A stretch of DNA of 64,000 bases from Chitinophaga sp. GbtcB8. Its GTDB lineage: Bacteria > Bacteroidota > Bacteroidia > Chitinophagales > Chitinophagaceae. Below, in pieces: positions 18,301 through 26,095 of the stretch. The stretch lies in assembly GCF_019091455.1 (NCBI RefSeq), contig NZ_JAGXJN010000004.1, positions 62,001-126,000 on the forward strand. Reading direction: 5' to 3'. A model generated the notes under the pieces. That model was not told the origin of the DNA. It saw nothing but the letters and a program-made list of their open reading frames with translations, and made no database searches. Both the position numbers and the translations under genes were made by a program. Each line of letters starts with the position of its first letter. Position 1 is the first letter of the stretch.

Positions 18301-18421
18301 CACCTACGAATCTAAAAAAACAGATAACCTGATGGATTATTCCCACTGGAATAATATTACCCGATACACCCTGTGGTACTGGCAGTGGAAAATTGCCAAT
18401 GCCCATGCGGATAAAGTATAA
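15314..18421 (+). CDS. vgrG: VgrG-like spike protein with C-terminal metzincin-like protease domain
   Basis: The 1035-residue spike protein is of type VI secretion (or related contractile injection) type. Residues 1-350 are the gp27-like base. Residues about 366-440 form the OB-fold (NDPRGLGRVKVAFRWQDQGS, PHGGGKKGFYFVPEVGEEVW). Residues 460-615 are the gp5-like needle (RSGHTVEFND, GGNEIFLDTAGRNITVTAPE). A linker from about 630 carries VNFRPKKSW and YGFDWMR. The C-terminal region, about 838-1035, contains HEFLHSLKLPH at 973-983, an HExxHxxxxxH zinc motif, and a Met-turn-like LMDYS with Met1007, as in metzincins. This is a specialised VgrG carrying a protease effector; the spike role is family knowledge and the toxin role is inference. 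It is the first gene of a three-gene unit with a lipoprotein and a PAAR-like protein. No sheath, tube or ATPase genes are in the window. Confidence 0.88.
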   Translation: MSLHTVTSVTIGDHVFATFKSLKIDQFINDHHQVELLISYDWFSSIGKDLFTAGKEFLGKEISISISSVSLTSQHKPVIFNGIITSVHAGKERDGTHGFCVIKGSSPTVLLENDPHITSFGPQPLAEIITSTLKLAEPYFNKASVNPEEKDPLKYTVQYKETSYEFIRRLAQRHGEWFFYDGQQIVFGRYQPQKTALTHLTDLIDFDLALNVLPNNIQLNGFDYRQDAVSRNSTTTQPDSGINNYSKHAHDISRKLYRKTSLYKMNQPFTSNSRQQVDKQTSIQHKGRLARMVTVSGNSRHTALKIGDIVSIGEQFPDTTDHGEFVVTRLSHTCTSNGEYQNTFEGIPADVAMPEVNVDLHPLCEPQSATVTDNNDPRGLGRVKVAFRWQDQGSTPWLRVVAPHGGGKKGFYFVPEVGEEVWVDFEGGNPEAPIVLGTTYNGTASADMGDSRNNVKAIRTRSGHTVEFNDAGEGTHLIIRDPGGNEIFLDTAGRNITVTAPETMTFQARNMNINVAQHMELNVGLNTQMNTGQQFLLNAGQQMLMTAPFLQQLAAAFMHLQSAKTLINSGNEIKIESPQLFAAGAQQLMLHSDEKITANSKGTLHLKGAEGNKHSNKADAYEAVKPVIDAKCIVNFRPKKSWQGEDYGFDWMRNTDTGKAGDILYETAMGKYYLDAAFTNVNRDINSDTPYQKKDDAMYGRLKAKYHVHSIPWKTHKDKAGKDVPDDYFVAWLSLYPNKIKKNKAVLSLEIEIEEEPEHLKFADHPNFTITPKEITPKTKGKHKLADFVTIECTKEFNTDQTIKVLAVTKGPDGKEKTAVAGKLMVWANDATKRKKKKVLLVEVTGGPGAGSASGQESLFRHSLNQAYIDPHVETLKLDLSKDTVFTTNYVSGADIVSSDDSKPAVTDIANYMTTALKKIPGVGAKYDSYFKAFYLGGNGGVMSSGSLIRLNGYSMGDKVVLFKSAISSTPAHEFLHSLKLPHTFTNAEADPNALFTYESKKTDNLMDYSHWNNITRYTLWYWQWKIANAHADKV

Positions 18422-18431
18422 AACCATACAT

Positions 18432-19163
18432 ATGCTGCTGAAACCAATTTTAATAGCAACTTTCTTTATTTACGGAGCCACTGCCTGCCAGTCGCAAACC
18501 CATCACACGTCCCAGCAAACAGCTGCAAAAAACAATGATATGCAAACAACAAAAAACTCTATCGACGATAAATTTGAAAAACTGGATATAGCAGAATTAC
18601 AGGCAAAAGGCAGCAAAAGCGAAGGCGGTGTTGCCAAAGCAGATGGTAACATGGTAGCAGCTACCAGCTACGACCTTACAACCCCCGGCGATGATGGCGC
18701 TATCATTACCATTTCAGGCAATAACGTAAACGGATATACAAAAAAAGAAACATCGCCCGATAGTTATTTTGAAGTGAATAAAGAATACTATCCTGATGGT
18801 AATATAAAGTCCAAAGGACTTAAATTCATTAACGGCGGTTTTAATAAAGGAACCTGGTATTTCTTTGATGAGAAAGGCGCTTTAACAAAGTCCACCAACT
18901 TTGATGCCCCCTTTAAATTCACCCTGGAAAATGTAATGCAGTTCCTGCAGTCAGAACATATTCCCCTGGCCAAAGGCCCTGCAAAACCTGACCAGGGCAT
19001 GGTAACCACCATCTGGAGAAATGAAGGCGCGCAAGGCCCCATCTGGAAGATCCAGTGGTTAAAGGACAAAACCAAAATGCCGAACACCATTGAGGAAATT
19101 GTGCTGGATGGCAACACCGGGAAAGTGACCAAAAGAGTAGATCAAAAATATAATAACAGCTGA
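18432..19163 (+). CDS. lipoprotein, candidate immunity protein of the VgrG-protease
   Basis: The 243-residue predicted lipoprotein (MLLKPILIATFFIYGATAC) has Cys near residue 19, so it should sit in the envelope facing the periplasm. The middle contains a MORN_2-like repeat (YYPDGNIKSKGLKFINGG, GTWYFFDEKGAL), a module that also occurs in bacterial antitoxin-like proteins. It starts 10 bp after vgrG and ends 2 bp before the PAAR-like gene, so all three are almost certainly co-transcribed. Envelope lipoproteins encoded next to periplasm-acting effectors are often their immunity proteins; that role is inferred here from position only. The ATG at 18432 is chosen because earlier in-frame ATGs lie inside vgrG. 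Confidence 0.75.
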   Translation: MLLKPILIATFFIYGATACQSQTHHTSQQTAAKNNDMQTTKNSIDDKFEKLDIAELQAKGSKSEGGVAKADGNMVAATSYDLTTPGDDGAIITISGNNVNGYTKKETSPDSYFEVNKEYYPDGNIKSKGLKFINGGFNKGTWYFFDEKGALTKSTNFDAPFKFTLENVMQFLQSEHIPLAKGPAKPDQGMVTTIWRNEGAQGPIWKIQWLKDKTKMPNTIEEIVLDGNTGKVTKRVDQKYNNS

Positions 19164-19165
19164 TT

Positions 19166-19504
19166 ATGGCGGATATTATCACAGAAGGCGCCCTGCTTTT
19201 ATGCAATAAAGGTGCGGCGCCTTCACAGCTAAAAGTAACCAGCCAGCAATTTTCCAGCTATGACGATAAGCTCATTGCCACCGAAAAAGATGCTGCGCCG
19301 GAATCAAACATCCCCTCATTTGGCGCCTGTATGGTAACCCGCTCAAAGTGCACACCTGCCACCATGAAATGGGATGCGCCCGCAGACCTGGAAGATGTAG
19401 AAGGAAGTAAAGTACTTTTAAAATCCAGTACCTGCAAATGCGCTCTAGGCGGCACCATCAGCATTAAAGACAAAGGCCACGGCGCACAGGGGGAACATAA
19501 CTAA
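19166..19504 (+). CDS. DUF4280-family PAAR-like tip protein
   Basis: The 112-residue protein matches DUF4280/PAAR-like proteins: an opening ITEGALLLCNKGAAPSQLKV, a central NIPSFGACMVTRSKC, a TMKWDAP segment and a final LLKSSTCKCALGGTISI. Its four or five Cys residues could bind metal, as in PAAR cones. Such proteins sharpen the VgrG spike and can dock effectors. It closes the vgrG operon, 2 bp after the lipoprotein gene, and its last four bases overlap the convergent glycosyltransferase gene. The family match is from motif recognition; a direct fit to the tip of the adjacent VgrG is inference. Confidence 0.78.
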   Translation: MADIITEGALLLCNKGAAPSQLKVTSQQFSSYDDKLIATEKDAAPESNIPSFGACMVTRSKCTPATMKWDAPADLEDVEGSKVLLKSSTCKCALGGTISIKDKGHGAQGEHN

Positions 19505-20643
19505 TTTACCTTTCTTCCCTTCCATTGATAAGATCCAAACTTTCCCAGCCAGCCCGCAATTACAATGTAGGGAATGTGAAAGAGCTGGCCGGGAATTACC
19601 CATACCAGCAACATGGTTTTGTGAAAGAAACGGGCCACGGGTATCATAAAGTATAACTCCACAGTGATCTTAAACAATAGGCATATCAGGAACCAGTTGC
19701 GCCACTCCGGGTAAAAAACAGCCACAGGCCCCATCAGCAGCAGGGCTGCATTCCAGAAATATACAATGGCCAGCATCCAGGTCAGGCGCTTATCTTCATA
19801 CTTATCTGCCTTGGACGACCAGCGGATGCGCTGGTGCATAAAGCCCTTTAAAGTATCTACCGGCAGCGTACGCACAATAGCGTCCTCATTCTTCAGATAG
19901 CCAATACCGTTAGGGTATTTTTTATAGATCTTGTACATCAGCAGCATATCATCGCCAGAGGCTATGGTATCAATACCATTAAAGCCACCCACTTCATGGA
20001 ACACTGCTTTTTTATAGGCCAGGTTAGCCCCGTTGCACATAGTGCCTATTTTAAGCTGTGCTACAGAACCGGTAATGCCCTGCATATTCATAAAATCCAG
20101 CGATTGCAGGATCTTAAAAAAGTTATACTCCTTATAAAAGCTCACCGGGGCAGCAATAAATTTAAAGGAGTGTGTTTCATAGAACTGTACCAGCACTTCA
20201 ATCCAGCGGGGACCCATAATGCAATCCGCATCAGTAGTAACTATCAGATCGCCGGTAGCCTGGCCTATGGCTAATTCAATGGCTTTCTTTTTATAGGAGT
20301 TTAAGCGCTGTGTAAGATCCAGGTGATCGCTCATGCGCAGCAGCTGCACATTGGATGCAGGAAAGCTGCGCACTACCTGCGCCGTGTTATCAGTAGAAAA
20401 ATCATCTATCACTATTATTTGCAGCAGGGCCGCTGCATAGGTTTGCTGCTGCAGGGCTTCTAACAGGGGTGGCAGGTTCTGCTCCTCATCCCGCGCAGGA
20501 ATGATCACGGTTACGCGGGTACTGCCACTAACCGGTTTGGAAGGGACAAAGGGCCGTAGCTGTTTCCAGCCCAGGCCATACCACAATAGCAGCAGGCAAT
20601 AGGCTACCCCTAACAACAATACTATAATCAGAAAAATATTCAT
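19501..20643 (-). CDS. family 2 glycosyltransferase, membrane-anchored
   Basis: The product has 380 residues with an N-terminal membrane helix (MNIFLIIVLLLGVAYCLLLL). A GT-A catalytic domain follows with VIIPARDEEQNLPPLLEAL, VIDDFSTDNT, the metal-binding DAD in TTDADCIMGP, and a processive-type QRxRW variant (HQRIRWSSK). Three C-terminal helices follow. The architecture suits a processive or lipid-linked sugar transferase at the inner membrane; the substrate is unknown. A TACTTTTG promoter box lies at 20677-20670, 26 nt upstream. It is convergent with, and overlaps by 4 bp, the PAAR-like gene. Confidence 0.88.
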   Translation of the reverse strand: MNIFLIIVLLLGVAYCLLLLWYGLGWKQLRPFVPSKPVSGSTRVTVIIPARDEEQNLPPLLEALQQQTYAAALLQIIVIDDFSTDNTAQVVRSFPASNVQLLRMSDHLDLTQRLNSYKKKAIELAIGQATGDLIVTTDADCIMGPRWIEVLVQFYETHSFKFIAAPVSFYKEYNFFKILQSLDFMNMQGITGSVAQLKIGTMCNGANLAYKKAVFHEVGGFNGIDTIASGDDMLLMYKIYKKYPNGIGYLKNEDAIVRTLPVDTLKGFMHQRIRWSSKADKYEDKRLTWMLAIVYFWNAALLLMGPVAVFYPEWRNWFLICLLFKITVELYFMIPVARFFHKTMLLVWVIPGQLFHIPYIVIAGWLGKFGSYQWKGRKVN

Positions 20644-20698
20644 ATCACTTTCACCTCCGGGAGGGCGGTCAAAAGTATATCTTTCTCACTAAAAATAG

Positions 20699-20760
20699 AG
20701 CCCCCTGCTCTGCAAAGCACCGAAAAGGACCGGTCTAATGCTTTACATACACAGGGGGCT
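20699..20760 (-). terminator. putative terminator after the M23 pseudogene
   Basis: The 9-bp arms AGCCCCCTG and CAGGGGGCT enclose a loop of about 44 nt. On the minus strand the hairpin is followed by CTATTTTTAG. It lies between the end of the M23 remnant (20776) and the start of the glycosyltransferase gene (20643). Confidence 0.5.
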
Positions 20761-20775
20761 ATCAATCAGCTCAGA

Positions 20776-21166
20776 TTACCATTTAGGTTTACGGTCATTG
20801 CCATAACCGCCTCCCTTGGGCCTGTCCTCAAAATGCAGGTGAGGCCCGGTAACGTTACCGGTGGCGCCTACTTCTCCCAGCTTCTGACCAGCTACTACTT
20901 TATCTCCTGCTTTTACAGAACGCACAGAAAGGTGGCAATAGATATAGTCACGACCGGTAGCCGTGCGCAGGCCTATCCAGTTGCCATAGGAGCCGCCATT
21001 GCTGTTGGACCATGCAATAGTGCCAGCCAGTACAGCTACCACTTTTTTGCCTTTAGGCGCTCGGTGCCGGTTTTGAATGAGTTGCTACAATTTCACTTTT
21101 TTTACAGGCTGCTACAGTCAGCATAAGGGATAGGATCCCTATCGTGGCCGCGGTCTTTGTGTACAT
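20776..21166 (-). pseudogene. broken M23-family metallopeptidase lipoprotein
   Basis: A lipoprotein signal peptide (MYTKTAATIGILSLMLTVAA then Cys) starts at 21166 but its frame stops at 21053. The M23/LysM-type peptidase core continues from about 21045 in a frame shifted by one base (APKGKKVVAVLAGTIAWSNS) and ends at 20776 with YIYCHLS and GPHLHFE. The catalytic His and the HxH motif remain. The upstream HxGxD-type metal ligand region is missing, so a deletion that also shifted the frame is the simplest reading. The intact ancestor would have cleaved peptidoglycan cross-links in the periplasm. A 88-residue product from a GTG at 21042 is possible but would lack a signal peptide and two zinc ligands. 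Confidence 0.65.
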
Positions 21167-21233
21167 AGGTTAGATGGTTTTTAATTAAGAAATGGTTATA
21201 AGTACAGACCGGTCCTTGAGGTGTAAATATATG

Positions 21234-22034
21234 TTATATTTTTAACATGATAACATTTCCCAGCTCTGCCGACATTAGTTGATGCCCTTTATCCAGCACC
21301 AGTATCTCGCCGTTAAAAGAACCATCCACCAAACGCCGGCCCAGCACTGCGGGAATAATGCGGTCATACTTCCCGTAGATCAGCAGAGTAGGGATCTTGT
21401 ACCGCGCCAGCAGCTGTTTACAGCGTTTCAGGTCTGGCAGCATACGGCGCATAGCCGTCCATACCTGGTACACCTGCACCCGTTTATCCACCTTGTTCAT
21501 GCTGCTGAAAACAAATTTGTATACACTTTCGTTTACCCCTCCCAGTTGCCGTACAAATGACAGTAGTTTAAAAAAGACGGCCGGGTGGTAGGTTACATAT
21601 TTAAACAGCCGGTTGCCTAACCAGGTACGGGTTACAAACATATGCCAGGGGTTATTTTTAATGCCATCCGGCGCCAGTAAGAAGAGGTACTGCAGCTGTG
21701 CCGCCATTTGCGGCACCAGGCACAGGGCCAGCCGCCCGCCCATGCTGTAGCCCATTAAAGAGAACATCTCTTTTTGCTGCTGCTGCAATACCAGTGCCAC
21801 CAATGCTTTCAGATCTGCCGGGGTAAAAGCACGCGCCTCATTCCATTCTGTTTTACCATGCAGCGGCATATCCAGCGCAATAATGGTGAACCGTTCGCCC
21901 ATGGTAGTGGCCAGCGGCAAAAAATGCAGGGCGCTTTCCCCAAAACCATGCAGGCAAATAAGCAGCTGCGGGCCGTTCCCCGCCAGCACACCGTGAAAAC
22001 GGCTCTTGCCATATGGTAAGTAAAAAGATGACAT
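21234..22034 (-). CDS. alpha/beta hydrolase
   Basis: This is a 266-residue alpha/beta-hydrolase. It has LLICLHGFGESALHF (oxyanion hole), the nucleophile elbow GYSMGGRLAL, the acid in IYGKYDRIIP and the catalytic His in DKGHQLMS. An insert of about 60 residues forms the lid (NPWHMFVTRTWLGNRLFKYV). No signal peptide is visible. The substrate is unknown; MenH-like and esterase-like relatives are equally possible. It is not obviously in an operon. Confidence 0.85.
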   Translation of the reverse strand: MSSFYLPYGKSRFHGVLAGNGPQLLICLHGFGESALHFLPLATTMGERFTIIALDMPLHGKTEWNEARAFTPADLKALVALVLQQQQKEMFSLMGYSMGGRLALCLVPQMAAQLQYLFLLAPDGIKNNPWHMFVTRTWLGNRLFKYVTYHPAVFFKLLSFVRQLGGVNESVYKFVFSSMNKVDKRVQVYQVWTAMRRMLPDLKRCKQLLARYKIPTLLIYGKYDRIIPAVLGRRLVDGSFNGEILVLDKGHQLMSAELGNVIMLKI

Positions 22035-22217
22035 ACTGTTAACCCAACAATTTTAATCAACTTTTGCCATTTGCCCCAAACTAAGTAAATTACGATACAC
22101 GGGTCTTGAAGTTTGCGGTGTAAGTTCCAGGCATTCAGTTAATCAGATCATATCCTTGCCATCGCTTTCAGCTATCATACTTCATACCTCTTACTTCATT
22201 ATTTCAAATACCTAGTT

Positions 22218-24011
22218 ATGGATACTACAGTTGATAAAAAAACATCCCTCAAAGGGGCCGAATTCCTGGTAAAAGAAAGCACTCCCTATGATGTATTCAC
22301 ACCCGAAGATTTTAATGAGGAGCAACGCATGATCAAAGAAATGGCGGAGCAGTTTGTAGAGAAAGAGGTAACCCCTGTGCTGGACCGTTTGGATAAGCTG
22401 GAAGAAGGCCTCATGCCTTCCCTGCTGGATAAAGCCGGTGAGCAGGGCCTGCTGGGCGCTAGCTTCCCGGAAGCATACGGCGGCCTGGGAAAAGATTTTG
22501 TAACCGCCACCATTATTAATGAAGCACTGGGCTCCGGCCACTCCTTTTCCGTAGCCATGGCGGCGCACACCGGCATTGGTTCCCTGCCCATTTTATATTT
22601 CGGAACAGAAGCACAGAAACAAAAATATATTCCCAAGCTGGCCAGCGGTGAAATGAAAGGCGCTTACGCCCTTACGGAGCCTAACTCCGGTTCCGATGCG
22701 CTGAGCGCCAAAACCACCGCCAAACTTTCTGATGATGGTAAATATTATTTGCTGAACGGGCAAAAGTGCTGGATCACCAACTCCGGTTTTGCAGATGTAT
22801 TCACTGTATTTGCAAAAATAGACGGCGATAAGTTCACCGGTTTTATTGTAGATAAAGACACCCCCGGTTTTACCCTGGGTGCAGAAGAGCATAAAATGGG
22901 TATCAAAGGCTCCAGCACCCGCCAGATCTATTTCCAGGATGCAAAGGTACCTGCAGAAAATGTGCTGGGGGATATTGGCAAAGGCCACCTCATAGCCTTT
23001 AACATCCTGAATATAGGCCGCCTGAAGCTGTGCGCAGCTGCCCTGGGCGCCTGTAAAAAAACCATTACCATCGTAGTGAACTATGCCAGCACCCGCGAGC
23101 AGTTTAAACAGCCTATTGCCAACTTTGGGGCTATAAAACATAAGCTGGCTGAAATGAGCATCCGCACCTGGATGGCAGAATCATCCCTGTTCCGCACTGC
23201 GCAGCTGATAGAGCAGCAGGAGCAGGAGCTGCTGGCCGCCGGTAAACCCTTTAATGAAGCAGTGCTGGGCGCAGCAGAGGAATATGCAGTGGAATGCGCC
23301 ATGTTAAAGGTGAATGGCTCTGAAGTGCTGGACTATGTAGTGGATGAAGGTGTACAGATCCACGGGGGCAACGGCTTTAGTGATGAATACGTAATTTCAA
23401 AAGCCTACCGTGATGCACGTATCAACCGCATTTTTGAAGGCACCAACGAAATTAACCGCCTGCTTACACTGGACATGACACTGAAACGCGCCATGAAAGG
23501 CAAGCTGGACCTGATGACGCCTGCCATGAACGTAATGAAGGAGCTTATGAGCATACCGGACTTTGGAAGCGACGATGAAACCCCTTTCAGCAAAGAAAAA
23601 AAGCTGATCCTGAGCCTGAAAAAAGCCATTCTGCTGGTAGCCGGCGCCGCCGCCCAGAAGCTGATGGCCAGGCTGGAAACAGAACAGGAGCTGCTGATGA
23701 ATATTGCCGATATGGCCATTGAAACCTTTACCGCAGAAAGTGGCTTGCTGCGCCTGTTAAAGATGGTAGACACACAGGGCGAAAGCGCTGCTGCCCTGCA
23801 GGCCGATATGGTGCGCACCTACCTTACCGATGCTGCCGACCGTATCCACAAATATGGTAAAGATGCTATTAACGGTTTTGCAGAAGGTGATGAACAACGT
23901 ATGATGCTGTTAGGCCTGAAACGTTTTACAAAAACAGAACCCTTTAATACCAAAGATGCCCGCCGCAGAATAGCGGATAAGCTGATTGCCGAAAACCGGT
24001 ATATTTGGTAA
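22218..24011 (+). CDS. acyl-CoA dehydrogenase (long form)
   Basis: This is an FAD-dependent acyl-CoA dehydrogenase of 597 residues that introduces the 2,3 double bond in fatty-acid beta-oxidation. It has the N-terminal helical domain (FVEKEVTPVLDRLDKLE), the beta domain with YALTEPNSGSDALSAKTTA, KCWITNSGFAD and GIKGSSTRQIYF, and the C-terminal four-helix domain with VQIHGGNGFSDEY. The catalytic Glu is in RIFEGTNEINRLL. The extra C-terminal region of about 150 residues is as in VLCAD/ACAD9-like enzymes. In many Bacteroidota a thiolase and a 3-hydroxyacyl-CoA dehydrogenase gene are adjacent; here they are not. Confidence 0.95.
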   Translation: MDTTVDKKTSLKGAEFLVKESTPYDVFTPEDFNEEQRMIKEMAEQFVEKEVTPVLDRLDKLEEGLMPSLLDKAGEQGLLGASFPEAYGGLGKDFVTATIINEALGSGHSFSVAMAAHTGIGSLPILYFGTEAQKQKYIPKLASGEMKGAYALTEPNSGSDALSAKTTAKLSDDGKYYLLNGQKCWITNSGFADVFTVFAKIDGDKFTGFIVDKDTPGFTLGAEEHKMGIKGSSTRQIYFQDAKVPAENVLGDIGKGHLIAFNILNIGRLKLCAAALGACKKTITIVVNYASTREQFKQPIANFGAIKHKLAEMSIRTWMAESSLFRTAQLIEQQEQELLAAGKPFNEAVLGAAEEYAVECAMLKVNGSEVLDYVVDEGVQIHGGNGFSDEYVISKAYRDARINRIFEGTNEINRLLTLDMTLKRAMKGKLDLMTPAMNVMKELMSIPDFGSDDETPFSKEKKLILSLKKAILLVAGAAAQKLMARLETEQELLMNIADMAIETFTAESGLLRLLKMVDTQGESAAALQADMVRTYLTDAADRIHKYGKDAINGFAEGDEQRMMLLGLKRFTKTEPFNTKDARRRIADKLIAENRYIW

Positions 24012-24015
24012 TAGA

Positions 24016-24142
24016 TAATGTGCTGATGTGCTAATGTGCTGGTGAATGTTGATATGCCAATGAATAAATGCATTTTCTTTTGCATTGATTTACCGGCATA
24101 TTAACACATTAGCATATAAGCACATTAAATTTGCACATTATC
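24016..24142. repeat. long imperfect hairpin, AATGTGCTGATGTGC word family
   Basis: The left arm (24016-24070) reads AATGTGCTGATGTGCTAATG and continues to AATAAATGCA. The right arm (24081-24142) returns TGCATTGATTTACC, GGCATATTAACACATTAGC and ATATAAGCACATT. The tail of the right arm contains a -7 promoter box, TAAATTTG at 24126-24133, 20 nt before the amidase start. Confidence 0.65.
24126..24133 (+). promoter_or_regulatory. -7 promoter box of the amidase inside a hairpin arm
   Basis: TAAATTTG matches TAnnTTTG and lies 20 nt before the ATG at 24154, within the right arm of the hairpin repeat. A TTA rather than TTG lies about 22 bp upstream. Confidence 0.4.
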
Positions 24143-24153
24143 TTCCGGGGATC

Positions 24154-25899
24154 ATGACTAAACGTTTTTTGCAAAGGCTGCTGGTGATCATTTTGTGCGG
24201 AATGCAGCAGCCGGCCATCGCACAGGTTTTACTACACCTGAACCAGCCTGTAAGGGAACAGAATAATGTAAGCAGCGCCAGACAATACCTCTCGGGCCGC
24301 ACCTGTCAGGGCTGCCGGTTATATCTCAACAACGATAGTATTTACGTATACCCCACCGGCGCTTTTGCCATTAAAAAAGACCTGGCAGTTGGCAGAACCG
24401 CCTTTAACCTAACCGCAGCAGATAATACCGGTAAAACCTATACGAAACAGGTAGTGTATTATTACCGCCCTTTACCGCCCCCCAGCGTTACGCCCGTTTT
24501 CCGCATTGATTACTTTAATATCTTGCCCCAGGGCAATCTGCAGCTGGTAGAAGGAGATACCCTGCGCATTAAAATGAAGGCTTACCCCGGCTGCAAAGCC
24601 ACCTGGATCAATAACAGGCCCTTACAGGAGCTGCCTGCAGATGAAACGCAGGGCGTGCCCGGCTTTTACGAAGGCCTGTACGTAATACAGGATACGGACA
24701 GCCTGCTGTTTGGCCGTATTAAAGTAACCCTGCAGGATACTAATGGCAACAGCACGGTAAAGGAAAGCGGCAATTATTACAGTTTTATGCGTAATGAAGG
24801 GCTGTTCACCGGCCGCACTATTGATAACATGACCTACCTCACCACCTCGCCCCATGGCGACCGCCTGGGTCCGGAAAAAATAGGCTACCTGGATGAAGGC
24901 GTGCTGCTGCAGATTGCCGGGCGCGAAGGGGATTATTATAAAATAAAGCTTGCGCCCCGCCACATAGCCTATATACCGGAGCCCCTGCTGGACACCGCTA
25001 CCCTGCAGGAGCTGTCGCCCATAAGCATTATTAACACGGCCAGGGTTTGGGCCGATGAGGATTACGATTACGTATCCGTGCCCCTGGCAGATAAGCTGCC
25101 CTACACCTCCACCCAGGAAGTAGAACCCGGTAAGATCATTGTAGATGTGTATGGCGCTTATGCAGAAGAAGGGCTGCAAACACAGCTGGCCACTACCCGT
25201 GAAATTCAGCAGGTGGCCTGGCAGCAGATAGAGCCGGAAGTGTTCCGCATGGTCATTAACCTGCGTCACGCCTTCCCATGGGGATACCAGGTCTATTACA
25301 GGGGCGATACCCTCCAGGTAAAAGTAAAGCGCACCCCTGCCAGCCTGCAGCTGAAAGACCTTACCATTGGGCTGGATGCCGGCCATGGCGGCAGCAATGT
25401 AGGTGCATTAGGTAATATGGGCGTGTATGAAAAAGAGCTGAGCCTTTCCATTTCCCTGTTGCTGAAAGCCGCGCTGGAAAAAGAAGGCGCCACTGTTATC
25501 GCCACCCGCACCCGCGATCAGTTTGTGGCCAACGAGGACCGCCTCTCCAACTTCCGCCGCACAGATCCTGACCTGCTGTTAAGCGTGCACCTGAACTCAT
25601 CCGTAAACCCGGTGGATATAAAGGGTACCGCCACTTATTATAAACATCCCTTTTGCGAGCCGCTGGCCCGTTTTATTTACAACCGCATGCAGGAAACCGG
25701 TTTATCAGGCTTTGGCTGTAACGGTAATTTCAATTTTATCCTCAACAACCCCACAGAATTTCCGGATGCCCTCATAGAAACCCTGTTCCTGAGCTTCCCC
25801 GGCGATGAGGCCAAAGTATTAGACCCGGCTTTCCGCCAGCTGATGGCAGATAAGATTGTGCAGGGGGTGAAAGATTACCTGGAAGCCGCCGGTAAATAA
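24154..25899 (+). CDS. N-acetylmuramoyl-L-alanine amidase (Amidase_3)
   Basis: This is a periplasmic zinc amidase that cuts the bond between MurNAc and the stem peptide. The product has 581 residues: a signal peptide (FLQRLLVIILCGMQQPAIAQ), about 380 residues of beta-rich N-terminal region including SH3-like segments, then the Amidase_3 domain from about residue 405. Zinc and catalytic residues are visible in LDAGHGGSNVGALG, EKELSLSISLLL, LSVHLNSS and LIETLFLSFPGDE. The start at 24154 is chosen over 24085 because the longer version would translate the hairpin repeat. The N-terminal region probably controls recruitment or activity, as in AmiC-type enzymes (inference). Confidence 0.9.
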   Translation: MTKRFLQRLLVIILCGMQQPAIAQVLLHLNQPVREQNNVSSARQYLSGRTCQGCRLYLNNDSIYVYPTGAFAIKKDLAVGRTAFNLTAADNTGKTYTKQVVYYYRPLPPPSVTPVFRIDYFNILPQGNLQLVEGDTLRIKMKAYPGCKATWINNRPLQELPADETQGVPGFYEGLYVIQDTDSLLFGRIKVTLQDTNGNSTVKESGNYYSFMRNEGLFTGRTIDNMTYLTTSPHGDRLGPEKIGYLDEGVLLQIAGREGDYYKIKLAPRHIAYIPEPLLDTATLQELSPISIINTARVWADEDYDYVSVPLADKLPYTSTQEVEPGKIIVDVYGAYAEEGLQTQLATTREIQQVAWQQIEPEVFRMVINLRHAFPWGYQVYYRGDTLQVKVKRTPASLQLKDLTIGLDAGHGGSNVGALGNMGVYEKELSLSISLLLKAALEKEGATVIATRTRDQFVANEDRLSNFRRTDPDLLLSVHLNSSVNPVDIKGTATYYKHPFCEPLARFIYNRMQETGLSGFGCNGNFNFILNNPTEFPDALIETLFLSFPGDEAKVLDPAFRQLMADKIVQGVKDYLEAAGK

Positions 25900-25911
25900 A
25901 TGGGCCTGACT

Positions 25912-26045
25912 AAAAGAATGTAAAATGTAAAATTTTAAATCATAAATGTAAAAGTAGAATACCGGGAACATAAGTCTGTACCAGGGATCGTGGCATTCTA
26001 CTTTGACAGTTGAAATTTTACATTTATGATTTTACATTCTTTTTC
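25912..26045. repeat. long hairpin, AATGTAAAAT word family
   Basis: The left arm (25913-25960) is AAAGAATGTAAAATGTAAAA, then TTTAAATCATAAATG, then AAAGTAGAAT. The right arm (25995-26044) is ATTCTACTTT, then GAAATTTTACATTTATGATT, then TTACATTCTTT. Both ends and the inner AAAGTAGAAT / ATTCTACTTT pair are perfect, around a loop of about 35 nt. It follows the amidase stop codon and could terminate transcription in both directions. Confidence 0.7.
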
Positions 26046-26095
26046 GCCAGCCCCATACCCCTCTCCGATTGCTGTGCAACTGGTACCCTTCCCTC

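Noticed and set aside
15314..19504. VgrG cassette as a recently acquired island
   Set aside because: Base composition looks like the neighbours, and no integrase, transposase, tRNA or flanking attachment repeat was found.
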